Source: Devosiaceae bacterium (GTDB lineage Bacteria; Pseudomonadota; Alphaproteobacteria; Rhizobiales; Devosiaceae). Taken from it: a DNA stretch of 12,769 nt. Position 1 is the stretch's first letter, and each line of letters begins with the position of its first letter. The DNA is taken from the NCBI GenBank assembly GCA_021648585.1, contig JAKISM010000056.1:1-12769 (forward strand). Direction: 5' to 3'. A program made the translations under genes and the position numbers. The notes under the pieces are model-generated. The model saw only the letters and a list, made by a program, of their open reading frames with translations. It had not been told where the DNA came from and ran no database searches. This document shows, one piece after another, positions 6,573-12,769 of this stretch.

Positions 6573-7148
6573 TTATAAATTGCCAATTAATGAATCATGG
6601 TTTCGTGCTGTTTTACAATCACTACGGGGATAGGCATCTGTCCAGCTGATTAATTCTGGTTCGGCGTAGATATATGTTTTTCCATCATCATCTAATTTCA
6701 TTTCACCATAAGCGATGCGGATTTCATCATTGATGAGCATAAAGAATTGTTCTTCGATATGTTCATCCCCTTCTGCGTAATATTCATAAAAAGCTTTTAT
6801 AAGATAGGATTCTTGATCAGGATATACCCTCTCTATAGAGTAAGATGATATAGTTCCGACTTTTTTGTCTTTTTGGGCTGGGATATAATAATAAGGCCCT
6901 GTAACATTATCAATATCAACATAGGTTAGTTCGATAAATGTAATATCTTCAAGATAACCATCTCCAGTGCGCACATCGCTTTTGAGCACTTCAAAATAAC
7001 AAACGGGTTCACTAAGGAACTCTGCAATTGAAAAAGACTTACTACCTTCCTCAATCGTACGTGGTATTATCTTATAATACTGATTAAAAACATAAAAGCC
7101 AAACAAGGCAAATAAGATCAAAAGGGCAAAGAGTGCTAGTTTTTTCAT
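6573..7148 (-). CDS. Membrane-anchored hypothetical protein
   Basis: I do not recognise this 191-residue protein. An N-terminal hydrophobic helix (LALFALLILFALFGFYVF, about 4-21) after MKK suggests a signal anchor or uncleaved signal peptide. The rest would then be periplasmic; it is rich in aromatic and acidic residues (for example VTGPYYYIPAQKDKK and YEYYAEGDEHIEEQF) and contains two cysteines (in EPVCYF and SDCKT). No lipobox is visible. No RBS is obvious upstream of ATG 7148. Alternation of beta-prone segments suggests a compact beta-rich domain, but no motif allows a function call. It sits between the mobile-element remnants and the amine oxidase, all on the - strand, and may be cargo or flanking chromosome. 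Confidence 0.6.
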   Translation of the reverse strand: MKKLALFALLILFALFGFYVFNQYYKIIPRTIEEGSKSFSIAEFLSEPVCYFEVLKSDVRTGDGYLEDITFIELTYVDIDNVTGPYYYIPAQKDKKVGTISSYSIERVYPDQESYLIKAFYEYYAEGDEHIEEQFFMLINDEIRIAYGEMKLDDDGKTYIYAEPELISWTDAYPRSDCKTARNHDSLIGNL

Positions 7149-7192
7149 ATTAATTATCTATACCATCTATGCTAAAAAGAGCAAGTTTTATG

Positions 7193-7211
7193 AAAACCGC
7201 ACTCATAGTGC
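7193..7211 (-). terminator. Possible weak terminator after the amine oxidase gene
   Basis: On the - strand, GCACT-ATG-AGTGC forms a 5-bp stem followed by GGTTTTC, about 60 bases after the amine oxidase stop. Another dyad, AAAGACA/TGTCTTT (7245-7261), lies closer but has no T-run. Either could reduce readthrough into the downstream gene; neither is strong. Confidence 0.3.
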
Positions 7212-7271
7212 TGAATTCAAATTTTTCATCCGCCTATCATACATAAAGACACCTTGTCTTTTACTATTTAC

Positions 7272-8492
7272 TTAATTCGGATACGCCATTTTAAGGCATT
7301 GCATTCCTCTTTTAACCAGTTCTTTATCAGACAGCCCCGCCAAGTCCAATGCAGCACTACCACCGTTGAAACCCAGAAGCACAGGCGCACCCACTATAGA
7401 ATACATATTCAGCCACTGATTAAATTGTCCCTGCGGTAAATTATTTTCAGGCGTAATGATCCAAGTCTTATCCATGTCCCAAAACGGCCTATCAAACTTC
7501 AGATAAAGCTTATCAAGCACACCCATGCCAAGTCGCTGGATCGCTTTACGCTTTTGGGCAGGTAAAACCGGGCTAAACTGAATGGTTTCACGCTTCAAAG
7601 CACCCAAGGGCAGTGTCACAATAACGGCATCAAAAATTTTATCTGCCTGATTTACAAACTTTAAAGTAATATTTTTATCCGTATAGGAAACCCCGCGCAC
7701 CAACGTTGACAACTGCAAAACATAGCCACCCTTTAGACTTTCTAATATCCCTGCATAGCCATTAGGAAACACAACCTCAGCTCCACTATAACCTTCCTCA
7801 TTGTTATAAACCGCCATATTCAGCTGATCAACATCTGCTCCCGAATTTTGTTGAATGGTGACCACATCTTCTAGCCAATCAGGATATGCATCATCATGAA
7901 TGCGCCGTCCATCACCACCACGAATTACATAAGTTTCATCCGTGGCAATGCGCTCAAGTCCAGCCTCATTCGCCAACTTTGTTAGGGGGTTGCCCCGCAC
8001 CCCATGTATCCAGCTTGCCCCTAAATCTAAAGGCTCACCTAAACTCTTATCTGTCCATATACGCCCCCCAATGCGATTTCGGGCTTCAAACACAGACACC
8101 TCTAGCCCAACGCTCCCAAGATGGTGCGCTGCAGACAGGCCACTCATTCCAGCACCTATAATAGCCACTGTTTTAGCGCCTGTTTTCTTAACCATAGACG
8201 CTGTATGTTGCCCAGACCCATAGGCGGCATGAACGGTACTGTTATACTTTGAAAATACGGCCTCCCCAGCAAAAAAAACACGGGCTGCAACAGGTGTTTC
8301 TAGAACCTTGCGATCCCGCAACTGCACGCCTTTGGGCACATAAGAATAAGAGCCATACGTCAAGGGGTCACGGCTCCAGTTAGTACGGATATAACCACGC
8401 AATTGCGCTACCCCTGCTTTAGCAGGCTGGCTAGCAACAAAACCTGACAGCATCGCGCCCCCAAGCACACCCAAAGTTTTTCTTCGATCCAT
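7272..8492 (-). CDS. Tat-exported flavin amine oxidase with circularly permuted domain order
   Basis: This is a 406-residue flavin-containing amine oxidase family protein, predicted to oxidise an amine using FAD and O2. ATG 8492 is chosen over ATG 8501 because GGAG lies 9 bases before it. MDRRKTLGVLGGAMLSG and a possible AKA cleavage site near 26 form a twin-arginine-like signal. The order of what follows is unusual. Residues 31-103 hold the block that normally ends these proteins: TNWSRDPLTYGSYSYVP, then RVFFAGEAVFSKYNSTVHAAYGSG. Residues 108-147 then hold the normal N-terminal FAD fold, VAIIGAGMSGLSAAHHLG, FEARNRIGGR and later GASWIHG. The protein ends at LVKRGMQCLKMAYPN, just where relatives continue into the TxWxxDP block. 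All expected segments seem present once. Base composition appears more G+C-rich than the neighbours, hinting at transfer. Confidence 0.85.
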   Translation of the reverse strand: MDRRKTLGVLGGAMLSGFVASQPAKAGVAQLRGYIRTNWSRDPLTYGSYSYVPKGVQLRDRKVLETPVAARVFFAGEAVFSKYNSTVHAAYGSGQHTASMVKKTGAKTVAIIGAGMSGLSAAHHLGSVGLEVSVFEARNRIGGRIWTDKSLGEPLDLGASWIHGVRGNPLTKLANEAGLERIATDETYVIRGGDGRRIHDDAYPDWLEDVVTIQQNSGADVDQLNMAVYNNEEGYSGAEVVFPNGYAGILESLKGGYVLQLSTLVRGVSYTDKNITLKFVNQADKIFDAVIVTLPLGALKRETIQFSPVLPAQKRKAIQRLGMGVLDKLYLKFDRPFWDMDKTWIITPENNLPQGQFNQWLNMYSIVGAPVLLGFNGGSAALDLAGLSDKELVKRGMQCLKMAYPN

Positions 8493-8797
8493 CTGCTCCA
8501 TCTCCTATTTCAATATAAATGTTTAACTAGCAAAATAGGCATTCGCCGCCTATATTGGCTGGCCTTTTCCCTTTTTTAACAGCCATTTATAAGTTAACTC
8601 TATTTCCTTATGTTTACTATCATTAGCCAAAGTTAACAATGAGCAAGAGCGCCAAGCCTACCTAGCAGTGTCAAGCCACCAAAACTGCAGATGCAATTCA
8701 AAAAATTAATAAAATAACATTTGTGTTTAATAAAAAACTCATTCAGAATAAAGTATGACTAAGAACTCCCTTAGCCGCAGTTTTTAAGGTGAACTTG
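8493..8797. other. Divergent intergenic region between amine oxidase and aminomutase operon
   Basis: About 300 bases separate the divergently transcribed amine oxidase and the KamA-like operon, so promoters for both should be here. The - strand RBS GGAG lies at about 8502-8505 and the + strand RBS AAGG at 8786-8789. The part from 8700 on is very A+T-rich. A TTGTGT at 8721 could be a -35, but no -10 is well spaced from it. I see no ORF, RNA gene or riboswitch-like fold that I can support. Confidence 0.4.
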
Positions 8798-10213
8798 ATG
8801 GAAAAAGCTAAAAAATACATTGCATCAGAAAAAGAATTATCATTCATAAAAAAAGTGGTGAACGCCAAATATGAGCGCCAGACCATTACTGGATTAAGCA
8901 AATTTCTTGATAAATCTGCACCCCAAGACATGCACAATTTTTATTCTAAAGAGGAATTGCAAGCTATCATAGCTCTGAACGGCACTGATAAAGATGTTCA
9001 GGCACGTATGCCGATTAAAATCACCCGTCATTATTTTGATATCGCAAAAACCAGCAAAAGCATTCAAAATCTGGTCAAAGCCTCACCAAATGAAACTTAT
9101 GATTTAGATGGGGCTGAGGATCCGGGTAAGCAAATGTCGTTTTCTCCTGTTGAGGGGCTTATCCATAAATATGAATTGGGTCTAATTTACGTTGCTTCAA
9201 CTTGCTCTGCGCATTGTCGGTTTTGCTATCGAGAAGAGCTGATTGCTAAAAAAGAAATTGAGCGAGAAGACGGAACTTTTGCTGCAAAAGGCCTAGCGCA
9301 AATTAGCGAAATTGTTTCCTATATTAAACAGCATAATGAACAGGTCGAAAAAAATAACGGCACTCACCCAAAAACCGGGCGCAAGCAATTACGTGAGATT
9401 TTAATGTCTGGCGGCGATCCAATGGTGCTTGGCAACAAAAATATTGCCAAATGGCTGGCGGCATTAGCTGAGGCAGGGATTGATGCCATTCGCATTGGCA
9501 CAAAGGAATTGGCGTTTTTTCCTTTGCGTTTTGATGAGAGCTTTTTTGCCATGCTTGATGATTTTCATCAGGCCTACCCACACGTAAACCTAAGAATGAT
9601 GATACATTTTAATCACCCTGATGAGTTTTTACAAAAAATGCCAAATGGGGATTATAAAACCAATGAGAGCGGTAATTATAAATGGATAGAGCCAACCCTT
9701 AGAGCTATTAAACAATTTGCCTCTCGCTCATGGATAAATATCGATAATCAAGCGCCAATTATTAAAAATATAAATGATGATCCTGATGCTCTAAGAATTA
9801 TGCAAAGAGAATTAAAACTCAAAGGAGTTGAAAATCATTATTTCTTTTGTGGGCGAGATATTGTTGGTCATAAAGCATTTAATGTGCCGATTGAAGAGGC
9901 GTGGAATATATTAAACCTCTCACAAAAAGGGCTTTCTGGGGTTGAAACCCATGCCCGCCTTTCTATCACCCATTATAAAGGTAAAACAGAAGTAGTAGCC
10001 GTAACTAACGAGCCAATGAAAGGAGTAAAGGGCGCAGAAAATGGCGTGGTTATTTTCAAACTCTTGCGCTCCTTTGCTGATGCAAAAGATCGTTGCAAAG
10101 TAACAATAGTTGGCCGCAACCCTGAGGCGATTTGGTTTAGTGGCTATGATGATAGAGTGATTTTTGACGAAGCTGGATTATATTCAATGTACGATATTTC
10201 TCTAAAGGAATAG
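8798..10213 (+). CDS. KamA-like radical SAM/PLP 2,3-aminomutase
   Basis: This 471-residue protein is related to lysine/glutamate 2,3-aminomutases, which use a 4Fe-4S cluster, S-adenosylmethionine and PLP to move an alpha-amino group to the beta carbon. ATG 8798 is preferred over GTG 8789 because AAGG sits 8 bases upstream. The cluster motif is CSAHCRFCYR (C136, C140, C143), preceded by HKYELGLIYVAST as in KamA. It continues with REILMSGGDPMVL and the LRMMIHFNHPDEF region. Near the C-terminus, where KamA has a glycine-rich PGGGGK loop with the PLP lysine, this protein reads ITHYKGKTEVV (K394, K396). The two aspartates that KamA uses to hold the lysine side chain are not evident at CGRDIVGHK or in this loop, so the substrate is probably not lysine. 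It heads a four-gene + strand cluster; the next start is 4 bases beyond its stop. Confidence 0.82.
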   Translation: MEKAKKYIASEKELSFIKKVVNAKYERQTITGLSKFLDKSAPQDMHNFYSKEELQAIIALNGTDKDVQARMPIKITRHYFDIAKTSKSIQNLVKASPNETYDLDGAEDPGKQMSFSPVEGLIHKYELGLIYVASTCSAHCRFCYREELIAKKEIEREDGTFAAKGLAQISEIVSYIKQHNEQVEKNNGTHPKTGRKQLREILMSGGDPMVLGNKNIAKWLAALAEAGIDAIRIGTKELAFFPLRFDESFFAMLDDFHQAYPHVNLRMMIHFNHPDEFLQKMPNGDYKTNESGNYKWIEPTLRAIKQFASRSWINIDNQAPIIKNINDDPDALRIMQRELKLKGVENHYFFCGRDIVGHKAFNVPIEEAWNILNLSQKGLSGVETHARLSITHYKGKTEVVAVTNEPMKGVKGAENGVVIFKLLRSFADAKDRCKVTIVGRNPEAIWFSGYDDRVIFDEAGLYSMYDISLKE

Positions 10214-10217
10214 CTAT

Positions 10218-11539
10218 ATGAGCAATCTAAATGAAACATCAAAAAGCGCCGCTCTTTATGAGCGAGCAAAAAAAGTAATGCCGGGCGGTTGCTCTAGAAA
10301 TACTATTTTGCGCTCCCCTCACCCAATTTATGCTGATTTTGCTAAGGGCTGTTATGTCACTGATATTGAGGGCGTTAAGCGAATTGATTTTGCTAATAAT
10401 GTAGCATCACTAATTCACGGACATGCGCACCCAAAAATTATTGAAAAAGTAAATCAACAAATGGCAAAGGGTAGCGCTTTTTCTATTGGTACAGAAGTTG
10501 AGATAAATTACGCCGAGCATATTTGTTCACGAAATACTGGCTTTGAGCAAATGCGTTTTGTTAATTCAGGAACAGAGGCAGTAATGTCAGCTCTTAAGGC
10601 GGCACGAGCTTTTAGCGGTCGAGAAAAAATAGTTAAAGTTGAAGGTGCATATCATGGACTTTATGATTATGCCGAAGTTAGCCAATCATCTAACCCATCA
10701 AATTGGGGGCAAAAAAACCGACCCATCAGCAATCCAGTATCATTTTCAACGCCACAAGGGGCGCTTGATGATGTGATTATTATTCCCTTTAACGATGAAG
10801 AAACAGCCATTACGATAATGAATGAATATGCCAGCGAAATCGCTTGTGTATTAATAGATTTATTACCGCATAGAATTGGCGTAATACCCGCCACTGATAG
10901 TTTTGTTAAAGCCATTCGTAAGTGGACGAGCGATAATAATGCGCTAATGATCTGTGACGAGGTGATAAGTTTTCGCACAAATTATGGCGGCGCTCAGGAA
11001 AATTATGGCATCAATGCCGATTTAACAACTATGGGTAAAATGCTTGGCGGCGGTTTTCCTGTTGGGGCATTGGCAGGTCGCGCCGATGTTATGGAGGTGA
11101 TGAACCCGCTTTCGGATAGGTATTTATTTCCGCATTATGGTACATTTTCAGCCAACCCAATAACCATGAGCGCAGGTCTTATGGCAATGGAAATGTTTGA
11201 TAGGCAGGCAGTAGAGGATATTAACAAGCTGGGCGATTATGCTCGTAAGGTAATATCTGAGGCAATAAAAAGCGCTGATATTGCTGCGTGTGTTACAGGC
11301 ATTGGTTCAATGTTTCGTATTCACTTAAAAGAAAAAGCACCAACTCATATCGTAATGCTTATATGAATGAAAAAGAAACTGAAGCCTTAAAGGCACTATT
11401 GAATTATTTATTTGATAATGGATTTATAATGGTAAATACCTGTACGGGCATTCTTTCAACTCCAATGGGTAAAAATGAAATTGATCAATTTGCTCAAACG
11501 CTTGAAGATGGATTGCTTAATATTAGAAATTTAATTTAA
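10218..11539 (+). pseudogene. Class III PLP aminotransferase/aminomutase (HemL-like), frameshifted near the 3' end
   Basis: This is a fold-type I PLP enzyme of the class III family, closest in style to glutamate-1-semialdehyde aminomutase. AAGGA lies 9 bases before ATG 10218. The first frame (382 residues, to TGA 11366) carries MPGGCSRN, NSGTEAVMSALKAAR (117-131), GAYHG (143-147), ICDEVISFR (Asp247) and TTMGKMLGGGFPVGALAG with the likely PLP lysine K274. It then ends too early. The missing tail (YRNAYMNEKETEALKALL, then LFDNGFIMVNTCTGILSTP) is encoded one frame back and stops at 11539. Joining the frames gives about 440 residues, the normal family length. The shift lies between about 11328 and 11352, either at the A-run AAAAGAAAAAGC or at ACTCATATCG. 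It may be a true mutation, a sequencing indel or a programmed slip. Its role would be to deaminate the aminomutase product or a related intermediate. Confidence 0.75.
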
Positions 11540-11567
11540 GATTTTTTAGAGCACGGAGCTAAAAAAA

Positions 11568-12407
11568 ATGGAAAATAATCCTTGCATTATTTGTGTAGCT
11601 ATAACTGGCTCTGTGCCAACAAAACAGAATAATCCAGCTGTGCCAATAAGTATTGCTGAGCAAATTGAAAGCACGCATGAGAGTTTTGAAGTTGGTGCTT
11701 CTATTGCCCATTGCCATGTTAGAAATGATGATGGTAGCACAAGTTCTGACCCTGAAAAATTTGCCTCTCTTAAGGAGGGATTAGAAAAACATTGCAAGGG
11801 CATGATTTTACAGTTTTCAACCGGGGGACGCTCTGGCGCTGGTCTTGAGCGTGGTTCTATGCTTTCACTTTCACCCGATATGGCTTCTCTTTCTGTTGGT
11901 TCAAATAATTTTCCAACAAGGGTCTATGAAAATCCACCCGATTTAGTTAACTGGTTAGCAAAAGAAATGCTTAAATATAATGTAAAGCCAGAAATTGAAG
12001 CCTTTGATCTTTCACATATTTTTCAGGCCGTAAAAATGCAAAAAGATGGGTGCTTAAAAGATCCTTTGCACATACAATTTGTCATGGGAGTAAAAAACGC
12101 TATGCCCGTTGACAAGCAAGTATTTGATTTTTATGTCAAAACCGTAAAGCGCCTAAGCCCAAACGCAACATGGTGCGGGGCAGGGATTGGCGCAAATCAA
12201 ATCGTGCTAAATGAATGGTCAATTAAAGCTGGCGGGCACACAAGAACAGGTCTTGAAGATAATATTCGTCTTGATAAAGATAATCTAGCACCATCAAATG
12301 CCGCCCTTGTTAAGCGTGCGACTGAACTATGCAACAAATATAATCGCCCTGTTGCCAGCTGGCAGCAAGCCCGTAAAATTTTACAATTACCGCTAAAAAA
12401 CAATTAA
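11568..12407 (+). CDS. Beta-keto acid cleavage enzyme (BKACE, DUF849; Kce-like)
   Basis: This 279-residue TIM-barrel enzyme belongs to the family of 3-keto-5-aminohexanoate cleavage enzyme (Kce). Members condense a beta-keto acid with acetyl-CoA and split it into acetoacetate plus a new acyl-CoA, using Zn2+. The signature is present: an N-terminal ITGSVPTK, the zinc ligands in AHCHVR (H48, H50), QFSTGGRSG, EIEAFDLSH, QFVMGVKNAMP, TWCGAGIGANQ, and AGGHTRTGLEDN with E230 as third ligand. The position matches the E230 ligand described for Kce. GGAG 9 bases before ATG 11568 is a good RBS. Its place behind an aminomutase and a PLP enzyme implies that its substrate is a beta-keto acid made by them. 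The acyl side chain, and thus the exact product, cannot be read from the sequence. Confidence 0.9.
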   Translation: MENNPCIICVAITGSVPTKQNNPAVPISIAEQIESTHESFEVGASIAHCHVRNDDGSTSSDPEKFASLKEGLEKHCKGMILQFSTGGRSGAGLERGSMLSLSPDMASLSVGSNNFPTRVYENPPDLVNWLAKEMLKYNVKPEIEAFDLSHIFQAVKMQKDGCLKDPLHIQFVMGVKNAMPVDKQVFDFYVKTVKRLSPNATWCGAGIGANQIVLNEWSIKAGGHTRTGLEDNIRLDKDNLAPSNAALVKRATELCNKYNRPVASWQQARKILQLPLKNN

Positions 12408-12426
12408 AACTATAAAGAGAGATAAA

Positions 12427-12687
12427 ATGCCAACATGGACTGTTGAAGCTATTGGAATGTTTGCTGCCCTTTTAGGAACGATTTGCTGGGCCCCACAAAC
12501 TATAAAAACTATTAGAACAAGAGATACAAAATCTCTCTCCCTTGGCACAAACTTATTATTGCTAAGCACAGTTATACTTTGGCTCATTTATGGAATAGCA
12601 CTTAACTCGTTTCCACTTATTATTGCAAATTTAGTTTCTATGATTTTGGTTGGGATAATCGTAGTGCTTAAGCTTAAACATGGTTAG
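12427..12687 (+). CDS. SemiSWEET / PQ-loop membrane transporter
   Basis: This is an 86-residue protein with three predicted transmembrane helices (about 7-25, 38-57, 62-82), the size and layout of bacterial SemiSWEETs, which work as homodimers. The PQ-loop motif is CWAPQTIKTIRTRDTKSLSL (20-39), followed by the second helix. Known SemiSWEETs carry sugars by facilitated diffusion, whereas other PQ-loop proteins carry amino acids, so its substrate is open. The gene starts 19 bases after the BKACE stop, with AAGAGAGATAAA before the ATG, and appears to be the last gene of the operon. Its position suggests movement of the amino acid or product handled by the upstream enzymes, but that is inference. 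Confidence 0.85.
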   Translation: MPTWTVEAIGMFAALLGTICWAPQTIKTIRTRDTKSLSLGTNLLLLSTVILWLIYGIALNSFPLIIANLVSMILVGIIVVLKLKHG

Positions 12688-12718
12688 ACAAAAAAAGGCC
12701 GACCAAGTGGCCGGCCTT
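12688..12718 (-). terminator. Rho-independent terminator between convergent genes
   Basis: AAGGCCG (12695-12701) pairs with CGGCCTT (12712-12718); one A-C mismatch, two more G-C pairs and an AAGT loop complete the hairpin. Read on the - strand the hairpin runs into TTTTTTTGT, a classic terminator for the gene at the right edge. On the + strand it lies 8 bases after the SemiSWEET stop and probably also ends the operon, though with a weaker T-tract. Confidence 0.85.
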
Positions 12719-12739
12719 AATATCTATCAAATATAAAAA

Positions 12740-12769
12740 CTAAGCAGCGGCTTCTTTGCCCTTACCCTT
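12740..12769 (-). CDS. C-terminal end of an unidentified gene
   Basis: The last nine codons before a TAG stop (12742-12740) read KGKGKEAAA on the - strand, followed about 22 bases later by a strong terminator. The basic, then alanine-rich tail resembles ends of ribosomal or nucleic-acid-binding proteins, but too little is present for a call. That a coding end exists is supported mainly by the terminator's placement and orientation. Confidence 0.5.
   Translation of the reverse strand, partial: KGKGKEAAA

Noticed and set aside
7886..8223. Two + strand frames opposite the amine oxidase
   Set aside because: They are antisense shadows with histidine/proline-rich or low-information translations and no RBS.
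9324..9581. - strand frames within the aminomutase gene
   Set aside because: They are shadows of a strongly conserved gene on the other strand.
11288..11539. An 83-residue + strand ORF as a separate small gene
   Set aside because: From YRNAY on it is the missing C-terminus of the class III PLP enzyme; the residues before that are out-of-frame readings of the same gene.
1..12769. CRISPR array, rRNA or riboswitch
   Set aside because: No regularly spaced repeats, rRNA-like segments or recognisable riboswitch folds were seen.

Overview
The window looks like chromosomal DNA from a low-G+C alphaproteobacterium. The pointers are a HemY-like C-terminus of the alphaproteobacterial type, a TVP38/oxidoreductase pair, a two-TM histidine kinase with the NHDLRN H-box known from that class, a tRNA-Arg(ACG), and weak Shine-Dalgarno signals in A+T-rich leaders. 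Hyphomicrobiales is a guess, not something the sequence proves.

Layout. Positions 1-4250 are housekeeping-type genes on the + strand: the 3' end of a HemY-like gene, a TVP38/TMEM64 membrane protein closely followed by a flavin disulfide oxidoreductase, and an orphan sensor kinase. A tRNA-Arg(ACG) at 4350-4426 marks the start of a scarred mobile region. Reading across it on the - strand, there is a 38-codon orphan coding tail, a MobC-like relaxosome gene with a nonsense codon and cut by an IS, a complete IS3-family (IS407-group) element at 4952-6240, and then the 3' end of a large serine recombinase with its own nonsense codon. The IS has no 4-bp target duplication, and a different truncated gene lies on each side. 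This fits IS-mediated deletion of the middle of an integrated mobilizable element. The IS itself has a frameshifted orfA.

Positions 6573-8492 (- strand) hold an unrecognised membrane-anchored protein and a Tat-type flavin amine oxidase. The amine oxidase has its domains in circularly permuted order: the block normally at the C-terminus sits before the FAD-binding GxGxxG block.

Positions 8798-12687 (+ strand) form a compact probable operon: a KamA-like radical SAM/PLP aminomutase, a class III PLP enzyme (frameshifted near its 3' end), a BKACE/Kce-type beta-keto acid cleavage enzyme, and a SemiSWEET/PQ-loop transporter. Together they suggest a route from an alpha-amino acid to a beta-amino acid, then a beta-keto acid, then acetoacetate plus an acyl-CoA. 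This resembles lysine fermentation but has no 5,6-aminomutase or dehydrogenase, and the mutase lacks the aspartates used to bind lysine. The window ends in the tail of a - strand gene whose terminator separates it from the operon.

The strongest leads are the permuted amine oxidase and the four-gene beta-amino acid cluster.
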